Assembly: GCA_037179335.1 (NCBI GenBank)
Contig: JAKZHN010000010.1
Span: 379,870 to 443,869, forward strand
Source of the DNA: Cyclaneusma minus
Taxonomy: Eukaryota; Ascomycota; Leotiomycetes; Marthamycetales; Marthamycetaceae
Direction: 5' to 3'
Length of the DNA stretch: 64,000 nucleotides
Shown: positions 1 through 12,557 of the stretch, piece by piece
Numbering within the stretch: the first letter of the stretch is position 1
Layout: each line of letters starts with the position of its first letter
The notes under the pieces: model-generated
Seen by the model: the letters and a program-made list of their open reading frames with translations, nothing else
Databases searched by the model: none
What the model was told of the DNA's origin: nothing
Translations under genes and position numbers: made by a program

Positions 1-1557
1 TTGCGAATTTTCTTTTATAATTTATAATATCGTTTTATCTTAATTTCTATTTTGCCTTTAAGCTGCTATAATAATTTATAAGTTTTTTTTACTAGCTAAT
101 TCGATTTAAATTCCCTTAAAATAATTACAATTTTTTATTTGCAAAAAAACAGCAGTTTAAAATCGCGCAATTTCAAAATTTAATCCCAAATTTTGCGCAT
201 TTAATACACCCTTATTTTAAGCATTATAATTCGAAAAATCCTATAATTTTTAAATTAAAAATCTTGCATTATAACCATAATCATTGCAATTATTGCAAAT
301 GCAATAGTTAAGCAATTTAAAATTATAGGATTTTTATATTTTAAAGCCGCCTTTAGATATCTTGCCAATAAAAAATAAAATATCATTAATTCTAATATCA
401 CAGCCTTTTAAAAAAAATCTCGCCAACGCTATAATTAAAAATTATATTTACTTAAAAACTTTTATATGTAATATTAATAAAGCTATAAATAACTTATTTA
501 ACCAATTTTTTAATAATGCAATTAAAATTATTAAGCTTTAAAACCAGCTTTTTAATATTAAAGCTATTATTTCTTAGCTTAATTTTTTTAAAATATTTGC
601 GCTGCTATATTAAAAACCCTAAAAAGTTTACCGGAAAAAATAAAATCTTTCAAAGCATTAAAAGAAATTTTTAATTTAAAAATCAAAATTGCGCTGCATT
701 TTATAAATTTATAACGTAATTTATAATACCAATTATAAATAAATTAAATTTTTGGCTAAAATAATTAAAAGCAAAATTGCATACCAATATTATATAAGCT
801 TTAAGAAAATTATTTTATTTTTAAAAAACTTTTTTAAATAGCTTTAAAAAAATACAAAAGCTTTATATAATGCTTTAATAAAGATTTATATTATTCTAAA
901 CAAATGCAAAAAAGCTAAAAAAGCCTTAAAAAAGCTAAAAGTAAAAAAGAATTAAAGCTTTATTGCATTTTATTTTAAATTTAAATTTGAAGCATAATTG
1001 GCTAATTAATTTAATAAAATAAAAATTACTAAATTATATAATAAAATTTCGAATATTTTAATTAATTGTATTAAATATTTTAAAAAAACGCTTGCAAATG
1101 AAAAATATATTAAATGAGTAAAACAAATTAGTATATTAATAATCGCATTAAAAAAACTATATTAAAAAACTGCGAATTATAATTAGCAAGGTTTTTAAAT
1201 TTAATAAATTAAAAAAAAAGGCAACGGTAATAGCAATAGCAATAATTAATGTAAGGCATTTATTTTAATTTCCGCCAACCAAATTTAAAAATACCTTAAT
1301 TAGGGTAATTTTATGATTTTAAATATTATGCCTGCTATAATTTAAATATTTTTAAAGCCCAATAGCAAAAATATTGCTATAAGTATAATTTTTATATCTA
1401 TTATAAAAGACCCGGATATTAAAGCTATAAATACGCTAAAACATTGGCTGCAAATATTGAAAATATAGTTAATAGCTTTATTTTTGGCAATTATTATAAA
1501 GGTAGCTAGCTTTAAAATGAATTTTTATTTATACCTAATTTTGGAAATTCCAAATTC

Positions 1558-1589
1558 AAAAAAAAAAAAAAAAAAAAAACCCCCCGGGG
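1558..1589. other. A22-C6-G4 homopolymer run
   Basis: Inside the AT-rich block, 22 consecutive A are followed directly by 6 C and 4 G. The C/G run is foreign to the surrounding composition. It may be a poly(A) scar of a retroposed element, or an assembly or sequencing artefact. Confidence 0.7.
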
Positions 1590-2417
1590 AAAATTTAATA
1601 ATCAAGATTAAAAAAAATAAAATTAAGGAAAATAGGGCTAGCATTTAATTATAATAAATAAAAAGATTAGCAAAAGCAGCATTTATAGCAAAATTAGCTA
1701 AAATAGCATTTAAAAAAATATTTTGCCAATTTTAATTTTTCTTAATTCGAAAATCCAAAATATATTTTCATTTCTCCCGAATTTAATTAAAATAAATATT
1801 TTTAATTTGAAAATAGCAATTTTCTAGCCTAAATTGCAATTAAAAAATACCAAAAATATATTATTAATTAATATAATATTTTTATAGCTTTAAACTATAA
1901 AATAAAATACCATTCCGTATTTATTTTAGCAAAATTTTATAATTAATATTAATTAAACTTTTTTTATTTTCCAAGCATATAAATTTATTTATAAAAGCCT
2001 TAATTAATAATGGATATTTTAATATTGGCTTTATTAATAAAAAGTTTGCCAAAATATATAATTTACCTTTTTTTTTAGTTTAGGCTATTGGCCTTAGCTA
2101 ATAAAAAATTTGCCCTTTTAATTATTTAAATACTAATAGCCAAAATTACTATTTAGAATTATTTTAAATAATAGGCCTTTTTTTTATTAAACTTTTTAAA
2201 ATAATACCAATTATTTTTAAATTCCTATAGCTAGAAAATTATAATCCAGCTATTAATTAAGCCAAAAAAATATTTTATTAAAGGCAGAATTATTATACTA
2301 AAAAGTATTTTCCAAAAAGCTATTATTTAGCATTAATGCATTTTCTTTATAATATTTTATTAAAAAAGCCCGGAAAAAAGCCAACTTCTAAAACAATATT
2401 TTCTAAATTTTCTAAAT

Positions 2418-2510
2418 TAATATTTTTTATATTTATATTAATATTTTTTATATTTATATTAATATTTTTTATATTTATATTAATATTTTATAATATTTTA
2501 TAATATTTTA
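2418..2510. repeat. 21-bp AT tandem repeat
   Basis: About three direct copies of a 21-bp unit (TAATATTTTTTATATTTATA plus T), followed by shorter TAATATTTTA-type units of about 10 bp. A simple minisatellite in the RIP-like block. Confidence 0.8.
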
Positions 2511-3741
2511 TATTTTATTTATTATAAAAAATAAAAAAATAAAAGTTTAATACGCTTAAAAAAAGCATTTTTAAAAAAAAACTTAAATATTTATTTTAAA
2601 ACAAAAATTTTATATTATAAAAAAAACCCCAAATTTAAATAAACCCAAAACCAAAGCCCGCATAATATATAATAGCCTTTTTAAATTTCCATACCTTATT
2701 AAAAAAAATATCAAATAAAATCCGCATTATTATTAAAAAAATAAAAAAGGCAGCATTTTTATTATTAAATGCCCTTATTTATACTTTTTAACCAATATTA
2801 AAAAACCACCAATTTAAGCCAAATATTAAAAATATTAAAATAAGTTTTGCAATTAATTTTGTTATATTTATTTACCAAAAAAAATTAATATAAAAAAATT
2901 GTATAAAAAAAGTTAAATAATATTTTAAAATTAAAAAAATTATATACCTGGCGGAAAAAGCTTTTGAAATTACCAAACTTGGTATAAAAAAGCATTTTTA
3001 TAGGCCAAAAATATCTAAATAAGCTACGCTTTTTATTTTTACCCGCCTATAATAATTTTCTAGCCTTTTATTATTTTAAGCAAAAAATCTATAATTTTTA
3101 AAATATAAATAGGCTAAAAAAATTATAAAAAAAAGTTATTGAATTTATAAAAAAAGGCCTAATTTAAAAAAAAACCAAAACAAGCTTTTTAAATGGCTTT
3201 ATAATATATTAAATACATTTTTTTTTAAAAAACTAATAAATTATTTTTTAAATAATTATAAAATTATAAAATGAAATTATTATTTAATATAAAACCATTA
3301 TATAATAAAAATTGGCCCTTTTTATTAAAAAAGATTAAATATATTAAAAAATAGCTTAATAAGCAATTTTTTTATAAATTTATTCGGAAATTAAAATTAG
3401 AATATATTGCATTATTAATATTAGCCGCTAAATTAAAAAAAAAGAAAAATTTATTAAAATTTATTAAAATTAAATAATATTACCATTAAAAATTGCTATT
3501 CTTTACCATTAATTAAAAAAATTCTAAATATTATATATAAGGCTAAAATTTAGATTAAGCTTAATATTATTGCAATATTTAATAAATTAAAAATAGCAAA
3601 AAATAAATAAATAAAAAACGGCGTTTATTATCCGCTTTAAATTTTTTAAATTATTAATTATGCCTTTTAAAGTTTATAATATTTTATTTAATAATACTAA
3701 ATAGAATATATATAATTTACCTAAGTAATATTTTAATTTTT

Positions 3742-3828
3742 TAAAAAAATATAAAAAAATATAAAAAAATATAAAAAAATATAAAAAAATATAAAAAAAT
3801 ATAAAAAAATATAAAAAAATATAAAAAA
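3742..3828. repeat. 10-bp tandem repeat (ATAAAAAAAT)n
   Basis: Eight to nine nearly perfect head-to-tail copies of the decamer ATAAAAAAAT. Its exactness contrasts with the degenerate surroundings, so it probably expanded recently by slippage. Confidence 0.85.
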
Positions 3829-5028
3829 TATATTTAAAAAATAGTTCGCCGTTTAAAAAATACCGGTGTTTAAATTAATATTTTTAAATACAAATTTAAA
3901 ACCATTTATATTAAATATTTAGACTTTGATATTATACCAAAGAATATAAAAATAAACCCTAATAAAATATTTGCTATTATAATTTAAAAGCCATTAACTT
4001 TTATTCGAAATCTTTAAAAATTTATAAAATTTACCAATTTTTATTAAAGATTTATTTAGAATTGTTTTAAAATAGCCAAGCCATTAAAAAATTCAATTAA
4101 AAAATTAAAATTAAAAAAAGGCTTAATAAAATACTTTTAATAAACTTAAATAGGCATTTATTTTAGCCCCAATTCTGGCTTTTTTTAATTATAATAAACG
4201 GGCAATTTTAAAAATAAACGCCTTAAATTATGCTTTAAAAATGCTTTTTTAATATAAAAATAACGGAATTTTCCAATTTATAGCTTATTTTTTCAAAATT
4301 TATAATTTTGCAAAATGCAATTATAAAATCTATAATAAGAAATTTCTGGCTATTATTAAATGCTTAAAAAAATGGAAATTAGAAATTTAAAAAATATTAA
4401 AAAAAAAACTAAGATTTAAATTAATTATAATAATTTAAAATATTTTATAACAATTAAATAGCTAAATTAAAGGCAGGTCTATTAATTTAAATTTCTTCCC
4501 GGCTTTAATTTTAAAATTATTTATAAATAAGGATTTTAGATAATAAAGCCAAATGCATTAAGCAGGCTTTTAAAAAACCAATTTTAAATATTAAAAATAA
4601 AAAATTATAATATAAATTAAAAATACTATTAGCCCTTGCGTTAAGCCCTCGTATTGGCTTTTAAAGCTCCAAATAGCTTTAAGCATAGCGCAAAAGCCTG
4701 ATATTTAAAGCAGCTCTAGCAATCGCTGGGCTATGCCCCAGGCAATACAAATATTTAAAAATCCTTTCTTTCCTTTGCATGTGACGAGCTACACCATAAA
4801 GTCAATGTTATCAAATGGAAGTCTTTGCCCAAAGGTCTTGAATTCAAGGGGCTCTGCATTAACGTATTAAATGAATAGTACATAAGGTATCTTGGGAAAG
4901 GTCTAGGACAATACGCTCGAATGCTTCAATGCTCCTTCGTCCAACGCCTTTCCATGCCGCAAACCCACAAGCTTTTCATGGCCTCGTTCACTCCGTATTT
5001 GGAGATTCTTGCATTCTCAACGTCCTTT

Positions 5029-5994
5029 TCACAAAACAACAAGCGCACCAACAAATACAGCAGCGAGCATGCCACCTGCAATTGTGACACGGCCAGCACC
5101 GCCGGTAGTTGTGCTCGTTGTAGATGATGCGCTGGCGGTGTTGGTTGAGGAGCTGCTGGCAGTCGCTGAAGCACTGTTGCTGCTCTGGGTAGCGCCGGCT
5201 GTGGTTTGTCCAGATGCCAGGCCAACCGTCACTCCTCCGTTGCTAAACTCACTGGCGTAAGACTCGGAGTAAGCAGAATAGTAGGAGCTCGAGTCGAATG
5301 TGGCGAGAGTGGCGCTGCCTGTGATCTGTCCCAATGTGGTGTCCCCAGTGGCGGTGAAATAGTTGCTGACAGCTGCATCGCTTGGGTAGAGATCGGTCCC
5401 TGAAGCTGTGGTGGCTGTGACTGCGAATGCGGCCGAGACGAGAACGCTGAAGACATCCTCTGTTGGGGTACCAGTGCAGAAGGAGGCTGAGGCTGAAGAG
5501 ACCTGGTCGCTAGGAACGTAGAACAGAAAGGCATCGGAATTGGCGTCAGCGGTATCAATGGCGCCATGTACTTGCTCGCACGTCATGCAGCCCTCGAGGT
5601 ACTCGAAAAATCCCCCGGTACACATGCACTCCTGCTCCGCAATGAAATCGATTGTTTCTGTACCATTTCCATAGCAGCCCATGGTGAGCATATTGGACCA
5701 GATCTCGCAGGGCGCGGTGACATTGGAAGGAAAGAGGCCAGTATCATCGTCAATCAAGTCGATATCGGGGAGGCACATGGACTCGATGTAATCTGACGAG
5801 GCACAGGTGCAGCCACAGCAATCGCAGTCCTCGTTGTAAGAACCAGAGTCACTGCAGCCTGAACCATCTCTAACGAGGAATGGCTCAGCAAGGCCAACGT
5901 TTCTTGCATGGCGTGCGAGCATATCCTTGACTGAGGCGGAGGCAAGAGTGGCAAAGAGACCCGCGGCAGCGAGGACGGTGGTGGGAGAACGCAT
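5029..5994 (-). CDS. GPI-anchored cysteine-rich surface protein
   Basis: Single-exon gene of 321 residues. Residues 1-20 form a signal peptide (MRSPTTVLAAAGLFATLASA). A Cys-rich ectodomain follows, with the dense cluster CDCCGCTC near residue 57 and further Cys in ECMCTGGFF and GCMTCEQ. Then comes a Ser/Thr/Ala-rich stalk of about 60 residues, a natural O-mannosylation region, and a hydrophobic C-terminal tail (residues ~303-321) preceded by small residues. This is the classic signal for GPI anchoring to the plasma membrane or cell wall. The Cys spacing is not that of CFEM. No enzymatic motif is visible. The function is unknown; a cell-wall or surface role is inferred. First gene after the AT-rich block, transcribed towards it. 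Confidence 0.82.
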   Translation of the reverse strand: MRSPTTVLAAAGLFATLASASVKDMLARHARNVGLAEPFLVRDGSGCSDSGSYNEDCDCCGCTCASSDYIESMCLPDIDLIDDDTGLFPSNVTAPCEIWSNMLTMGCYGNGTETIDFIAEQECMCTGGFFEYLEGCMTCEQVHGAIDTADANSDAFLFYVPSDQVSSASASFCTGTPTEDVFSVLVSAAFAVTATTASGTDLYPSDAAVSNYFTATGDTTLGQITGSATLATFDSSSYYSAYSESYASEFSNGGVTVGLASGQTTAGATQSSNSASATASSSSTNTASASSTTSTTTGGAGRVTIAGGMLAAVFVGALVVL

Positions 5995-8493
5995 GCTGGG
6001 CTCTCAGAGATGACAAGGGGACACTCTTATGAAGTCAGAACCAGAATCAACGGTGGGGATAGAAAGTAACCTACCAAAGCAGTGTTATGTCCAGAATACT
6101 GGGATGAAGACAGTAAGATGGAGTTGCTGTTGGCACTGAAAGTTGTAGATTGCAAAAGGATTGCCAGTGATAAGGAGAAGTACGGCCGGATGAAGCAATA
6201 TCTAGGGAACGGCAGGAAGGAAGATGCAAGAGGAAAGTGAGGAGCGAAGAAAGTGCGGGGCGACAGCGACGTCCCCTGGCCTACCTTTAAGTACTGACCT
6301 CTACCCATCCTCCTCGGATCGAAAAGGCAAATGTCCATGCAGAGGGTCACGGAATTGCCATACGGAGAATTCATATCCGCTCTCAGGGTCTCGCCGCCAA
6401 GGAGAAAGAAAGGCCGGCGTCATTTGATAGTACCTATTGATGTTCAGGTCCGTTCCCATCCACAAGACATGGGACGATTCCGGGACTGGGCACTTCTCAG
6501 ACACCACTAGGTGCGTCCCCAGACGCCCGTAACCACCGATCCCTCCAATCATTTGGACTGCTCCTTAAGATGACACGACACGGGTGTCTGGGAAGGCATA
6601 TGGTGGTGGCTAGGGATTGACATTCAGGCTGCGGGATGTGGTCCGACGACTGGTCTGATTTGCGAAGGAAGCCAAAGGCTGAACAAGCTCCGGATAATGG
6701 AGCTGAAGTTTGGCTAGTCTAGCCGAGAACGGTTAAAGCTACCGAGCCCCAAAATATTGAACTCTAATCCCGCCGTCTGCCCAGAACCTGCGCCTTTCAA
6801 CCTCATCGACACTTATTCGAGGAACGTCCATCATCAAAGCCCCTGATTAATGCCAAGCTCGAAGCAGGACTTTGGCGCGACGCTGGCTTCGTATTACTTG
6901 CTACTACCCGAGAAGTCTGCAGAACTTGATCACATATCTTCCAGCTGAACATCCCCTGCACGGCTACCATATTTCCGCCTCTTCATCCTGCTCCTTATTT
7001 TCTCTAGCCCCCAACGACATGCGACACTTTTATTCTTTGTCCATGGGTGTACTCTAAGCGGCACGGCAGAAGCCCCCAACGTGCTGCTGCCTAGGTTCAG
7101 CCACCAGTTGACATGTCTTATTATGTCTTGTCTTTGCGGCTCCTCGCAGTTCGCCTGAAGAGCTATGTGTACTCTAGGGCTGAGCCGCTGTGGTGCGACC
7201 ACACAGTACCACGTCTGAATTTCTTCAGACATGGAACGATTGACCCTTTCTTTCAGTCTTCTGCTGATGTTCCAAGCACTGGTCAATAGACGGCTCTACC
7301 ATGAAGGCATGGAGCACAACCCCGCTCTGGGCGTGTGCTCCAGTCTTCATGGATCATTGCTGAAACGGGGCTCTGTAAGGGCCTGAGTCCTGAGAGCTTC
7401 AAGTGTCAGATCTTGAGATCTGTTCTACTTTAATGCACGACCAACAGCGAATATGGCAACCCATCGTCACCCCTGGACACCCGAGCAGTCGGCTATTGGG
7501 TGGTTTCAAGTTGACCTCGGCGAATTAAGAATGAATGGTTGGTAGTGATCTCGTTTGTTACTTTCCACTCAAGTGATCAACCACGCCTCGAGGAATTAGG
7601 AATTTGGGAAGCGCCTCGGTTGTTGGTCTTGAATTCCTTCGAAGCCACAGCTGCTTGTGCTTATTCTCTATAGCTCAGGTTGTTCCTAATTCCTTGGGTT
7701 ACTCGGGTCTAGTACTCCAGTTGTCTATCCAAGTTGCTCTTCGAACAGCGTCAGCGATGTCTGGCAAGTATCTTAGCAATCAATGCTGGAAATTCCTCCG
7801 CTATCATTAATACCGCTTCCAATGTTTTATCTTCTCTGAGATATTTGCTAGTTGAAAGTAAAGCTTCCTTTAAGATGGAAGTTGATAATCCAGCGATACA
7901 AGGAAGGCACTTACCTAGTCTAGGTCAGCGGCAAACTGTGCAAGTATTAAGATATGAGCGTCTGGTAAACATGATATTTCGACAATGATCTTTCGAACAA
8001 ACAATCTGGGAAAATGCGAAAACTTAAAAAGTCAAACAAAGTAGAAACTTATATAAATTGGCAACAAGACCAAGACCAAAAGTGGCAACTCGATGATCGG
8101 TCCATTGCAGATTTTGGTACAACGTTAAGCTGTGAGTGAACATGTCAGCAATCTCTTAGGTATATAAGAAACATTGAACATAAGACTTGAATAGTCAAAA
8201 AAATATGTACAAAATATAATAAATTCAATTTTGGTGTTTGGAAGCGAAGTTGATGAAAAACATAGCCCCAGACAGACAAGATCTGAGGCTCCTCCAGTCT
8301 GAGCGGGGACAGGCCGGGATATGGCCCGTGCGCAGTCTCTAGTGGTCGGCTCCGCGGTTCATCGTCATATGTGCAGCAGTGCTTCACACATCTTCCTACA
8401 ACACAGTTATTCATGCCACCAACTCCCGCCGTTTACCTCCAACTTCACATCTGATTGCCCTCGAAGCTCCGGCTGGAGACAGCGACCGGCACC
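5995..8493. other. Intergenic, no gene supported
   Basis: Holds the promoter of the GPI protein (5995 to ~6300) and of SNX41 (up to 8493). Short open frames on both strands lack start context, splice logic or recognisable protein. Near 7510-7710 there are degenerate elements of the type AATTCCTTGG / GAATTAGGAATTTGG, similar in style to repeats at 34.2, 51.5 and 58.8 kb. Confidence 0.6.
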
Positions 8494-10674
8494 ATGTGGA
8501 ACGATGAGGACAATAACCCGTACGGGACCAGCTTTGCGCGCCGCGACTCTCTGACTTCCTCCTCTGCGAACCCTAGCTCCCCGCGATCTCGTGAGTCTGG
8601 CTGCAGCCCCACCACCTGAGATCCTTCAAGATGATGGAATCTATATTCCTCGGCGATGATGATGAACCAGATGCTGACTGGGTTCATGAAGCTGCCGCCT
8701 ACGCCGGTACCCCCGATGCCGGCAGCCCCTCCGACCATCAACAGCACGCTGGATTCTCCTCTGGACCCGCGCAGTATGATCATGATATCAGCGATGCCGA
8801 GAGCGATGAGGAATACTCTGCCACCATGCGCGGTGAACTTGCGCCAAAGAAGAAGAAGGGCGTCTACCACAGTCGCATTGAGCAAATCCTCTACGAAAAC
8901 CCCGAGCTGCCCATTCTCATAACCGACGCGGGCAAGAGTCTCGAGAGCGGAGGGAAATACATCGTGTATACCATCAGAACCGGGGTACGAATCTTGCTTG
9001 GGAATTGTGTGGTAAGACTCTGCTGACCGGCCGTAGGATCTCGAGGTTCGAAGGAGATATTCCGAGTTCGCTTCCCTACGAGATGCTCTTTCCAGACTTC
9101 ATCCGACACTCATCATACCTCCTATTCCCGAGAAGCATACTATGGCCGACTACGCCGCGAACCCCACGAAAGCTACACAAGATCAGCAGATTATTGATCT
9201 TCGGAAGCGCATGTTGGCCGTATTCCTGAATCGCTGTCGGCGCATGGAAGAAGTTCGGAACGACGGCGTCTGGTGGAGGTTTTTAGACCCAAATGCTAGC
9301 TGGGTGAGTCTAGGAGTCTCTCATGGCTCTATGGAGTCGCTAACACTTCTCAGAATGAGGTCCTTCACTCCCATCCAACAGCGTCGATACCTAAATCTAA
9401 TATGAAAGCACCTCCTCTTGACCCTGCAAACCCTACGCCCGCTCACGCCTTTCTCCCAGTCCCTGCTTCTTCTGCGAGGCTGAAGCACACTTCATCCTCA
9501 AATACAAACGCTCAAGGAATGCCAAACCAGCCTACAGAATACATGGCAAGTCCTTCGGCGGCGGCTCATACTACGCCAGGCCCTCAAGTGCACGGCAGAT
9601 TTCCTCCTCAGGCTCAAAATACGAGCGAACAAGACCTTGATCCTTATTTCATCAACTTTGAGGCGTCGACTAAGGAGCTAGAACATCTTTTGACAGGACC
9701 CATTGAGAAAGTCAATCGTCGGACTTTGACTCATCTCTCGTCCTTATCAGTTGACCTGTCCGAGCTTGGTGCCCGATTTAACGGCTTCTCTTTATCAGAG
9801 CCATCTCAATCGTTGGCTGCGGCTATTGAGCGAGTTGGTCAGGCGGTCGATTCCTCTTACATCCTGACAGAGGAACTCTCCAGCACCCTAGGCGCGGGTT
9901 TTGCAGAACCAATGCGGGAGAGCTCGCAGTTCGCCGGTGTCGTACGCAGCGTTCTTAGATATCGAGTGCTCAAACGTGTGCAGCAAGAGATGACTAAAGA
10001 CGAGCTTGCACGCAAGCGAGCTTTGCTCGAATCTCTGGAAAAGAGCGAGTCTGAGGCCAAGAGAATCGAGCAGTACCTGACCAGCAGTACGACGCAGAGT
10101 TCTCCACGGCGGTCGAACTCATCGGCTCGAGATCCACCACGACGAGACGGACAAGACGATACCGCTTCAATTGATTCCGATTTCCCACCTACGCACGGCG
10201 ATGTCTCCTCCAACCCCTCTGCTACGCAGGGTGCCCCTCAAACCGAGGACCCCAATTATCCTGTCCACCGAAAGAGCGCATCTGGTAACTTCATTACCAA
10301 TCGAATATTCGGAAGGATTAGCCACGCAGTCCACGGGGTCGTGGATGTGGATCCCGAGAGGACAAGGCGCGACCAGATCGGCAAGACCAGAGAGTCGATC
10401 GCGCAACTGGAGCTAGCTCAGGCTGCTTCAGAGCAAGACGTGAAAGATGCCAGTGCTGGTATTCTGAAAGACCTCAAGCGCTTCCAGGGCGAAAAGGAGG
10501 ATGACCTGAAACGTTACATGGTAAGCTAGATATTACCCCTGAAATATCGTAAAGACACGAGGGCTGACGATTTTACAGCTTGCATACGCGCGCAGCCACA
10601 TTGAGTGGGCGAAAAAGAATAAGGAGACTTGGGAAGAGGCAAAGTCGGAGATCAACAAGATCGACGAGAGCTGA
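8494..10674 (+). CDS. SNX41: Sorting nexin SNX41/ATG20
   Basis: join(8494..8590, 8671..8984, 9037..9303, 9354..10520, 10579..10674), 646 residues. The N-terminus MWNDEDNNPYGTSF is the signature start of fungal SNX41 proteins. The PX domain (about residues 100-225) binds phosphatidylinositol 3-phosphate through RRRYSEF and the PPIPEKH loop. A BAR-like helical region follows (PYFINFEASTKELEHLL to the end) with the HAVHGVVDVDPERTRRDQIG segment. Known family role: endosome-to-Golgi retrieval, and vesicle formation for selective autophagy together with SNX4/ATG24. All four introns have GT..AG ends and restore the frame. Intron 1 (8591-8670) is the least certain, because its branch point is poor and the acidic linker after it varies between species. 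Introns 2-4 are strong; for example intron 2 has TGCTGAC before the acceptor. Confidence 0.93.
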
Positions 10675-11618
10675 GAGAGCCTCCTGGACTTCTAAAATGA
10701 ATGCGATACGCGTTTGGTGGACTGGATCAGGCGTTCTAGGTATGCTACGAAGGATATGAGTAACTTGTAATTACATTGAGAGGACTCCATGGAGCTCCTT
10801 TTAGGGGTTCAGCAGCCACGAGTTTTAGCACACGCTGAAATGAAAGTCCAGACTTTTGAGGCAAATTCGCCGATTTGTGAGACTTGCATTTGGTGCTTTG
10901 CCGGAAGCGACCTTTGTTGTGTTGTATCCTACAGAGACGCATTCGGAACCCCTTTTGTGAGTACCCAGAAATGCTCGTGGGAAGGGGATGGCGGAGGCTT
11001 CTGGGAGGTGGTGACCTTCGCGGCTGGAGCGGTTGACGCCGTTACCGCTGGGAAGGACGATCTCTCGTACTCGAACACCTATGCCCAATCATACGTAGCT
11101 GGCGACGAACAGGGCGAAGTCGTGGGAACATCTTCTCTGCTTTGGGTGACGCGATCTACAGTGATGTTGTAGAGTGGGCCACAATAGGTCGCGCCTTCTT
11201 ATACCAGCGGTGCTACCACGCACCAGCGGCTGCCTCTAACTTCTCTAGTTTGCCTCGTCTGCTTCATTCGAGATCAAGCCTTGTTGTCAGTTTTGCCAAA
11301 AACGACTGGACCGCCACGGAGAAACATCGTGGGTTTAAAGGGAATCGAGTGTCCATGGTGTAAGATTAGGGCTCTTGGTTTGCGAATGGTAGACTTCCTT
11401 AAGGGTTACGCTCCTCTTGTGCAGTGTCTCATCTTTACAACATCATTTAGTGAGCCTCGAGTGAGACGCCTTTTATGTTGCCTTTGCCTCTCAGCTCGGG
11501 AGTTGAATAACAGCTGCTAATTTCGACAGCAGGAACCTCTTGCGTTTGCTACCCTCTTTTGCCAAATCCCGGGCATACATACATTAGCTCTTCTGGGTCT
11601 ATTTGCTTGACGAAAAGA
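10675..11618. other. Intergenic, no gene supported
   Basis: 3' flank of SNX41 and 5' flank of the disrupted membrane gene. Overlapping open frames occur on both strands around 10.8-11.2 kb, with Cys/Gly/Val-rich composition, but no domain, signal peptide or splice structure supports one. Confidence 0.5.
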
Positions 11619-12557
11619 ATGGATTCGACGCCTTCGTGTGTTGCAAACCCTGGCATTGCGGGAAAAGGAGTAAGCCAGGATCTTCCATTGCTTTTCCTAA
11701 TCTAAACTCTCTCGAACAGAAGACAAGTACTGACTGGACATTATCAGACAGTCATATCAATTTTCCTCATGTCGCTGTTTACAAAAACTCTGGCCAGTTA
11801 CGCCACGTGGCGCTTGTACTGCCAAAATATCAAAAACGACACTGGCGAACTTCCAAAGCTGCGTCCAGCTATTGCAGAGTATCTCGACGCTCTACATGTA
11901 GCTACTCAACAAAGTATCAGCGGTTTCGCTCTCCTCTTCACAATCATCGCCTGTGGCAAGAGGGTCAATGGACAGCCGCCACGCACTGCTTGCCTACGAC
12001 ATGGCATTAGTCACAATATGCAGCAACTGCTGCGCCAACCTAAGCCTATCCATGTTCTATAAACCTGGTCAATCGACTCTCGTGAAAGGATTGCATTTCG
12101 TTCACAATTTGCTAGCTGTGATGCTGGTAGTACTTTCCGCACTCATTCAGTTTCAAGACGAAATATTGGGATGGAGAACTGTCATGTTCTCTAACCTTGT
12201 CTGCCTCGTCTGGGTCATATGGCTCAGTGGGTTGATTGTGCCAAGGTCCAGCCCCCGGAGTCTCCGGAAAGACGTGAACAGACCAAATGCCTATTCTGGT
12301 ACTTTATCATTTTTCTCTCCCTGGGCGTGTGGACGACGGTGGAAATGCTCTTGCTCAAGTTTAGGTCTGATACCAAGTGTCCACTAAACACAAGCGAAGA
12401 GAACGAATGGGGTTTTGGTCAGATGCTCTCTATGCTTCTCTTGTTGGATCCTGTGATATCAGCAATGGAGACTTATTTCAGTATGTCCTCTGAAACCATG
12501 AGCGACAGAAGATTCAAGCAATCTTACGAAAATGCTAATGGAAGTATAGATGCTTGA
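11619..12557 (+). pseudogene. Multi-pass membrane protein gene with two compensating frameshifts
   Basis: Exon 1 (11619-11669) encodes MDSTPSCVANPGIAGKG, which resembles the start of a large fungal family of uncharacterised multi-pass membrane proteins (C-x-x-NPDIAGIG-like). A good intron (11670-11747, GTAAGC..TTATCAG with TACTGAC inside) leads to TVISIFLMSLFTKTLASYATW and the hydrophobic SISGFALLFTIIA. The frame then has to move by +1 near 11955-11965 to continue as HALLAYDMALVTICSNC and SNLVCLVWVIWLSG. It has to move back near 12215-12225 to give CLFWYFIIFLSLGVWTTVEML and LSMLLLLDPVISAMETYF. No GT..AG intron of plausible length bridges either shift. The gene is therefore a pseudogene or carries two base-call errors. 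Function unknown. Confidence 0.55.

Larger units (their letters stand above)
1..4760. repeat. AT-rich, RIP-like degenerate repeat block without genes
   Basis: Nearly all A and T, with long runs of TA-rich sequence. Stops are so frequent that no reading frame of gene length exists on either strand. The remaining C and G bases sit mostly in GC, AGC or GCC contexts, and CpG is rare. This is what RIP followed by drift leaves of transposable elements in Pezizomycotina. No element family can be recognised any longer. Composition changes abruptly to ordinary genic sequence near 4700-4760. An AT-rich centromere or subtelomere is possible, but no telomere repeat is present. Confidence 0.85.

Noticed and set aside
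6301..6552. Open frame on the minus strand upstream of the GPI protein gene
   Set aside because: Short, in promoter sequence, no recognisable product.
10789..11172. 127-codon plus-strand frame and an 88-codon minus-strand frame overlapping it
   Set aside because: No domain, no signal peptide, no splice context; the two contradict each other.
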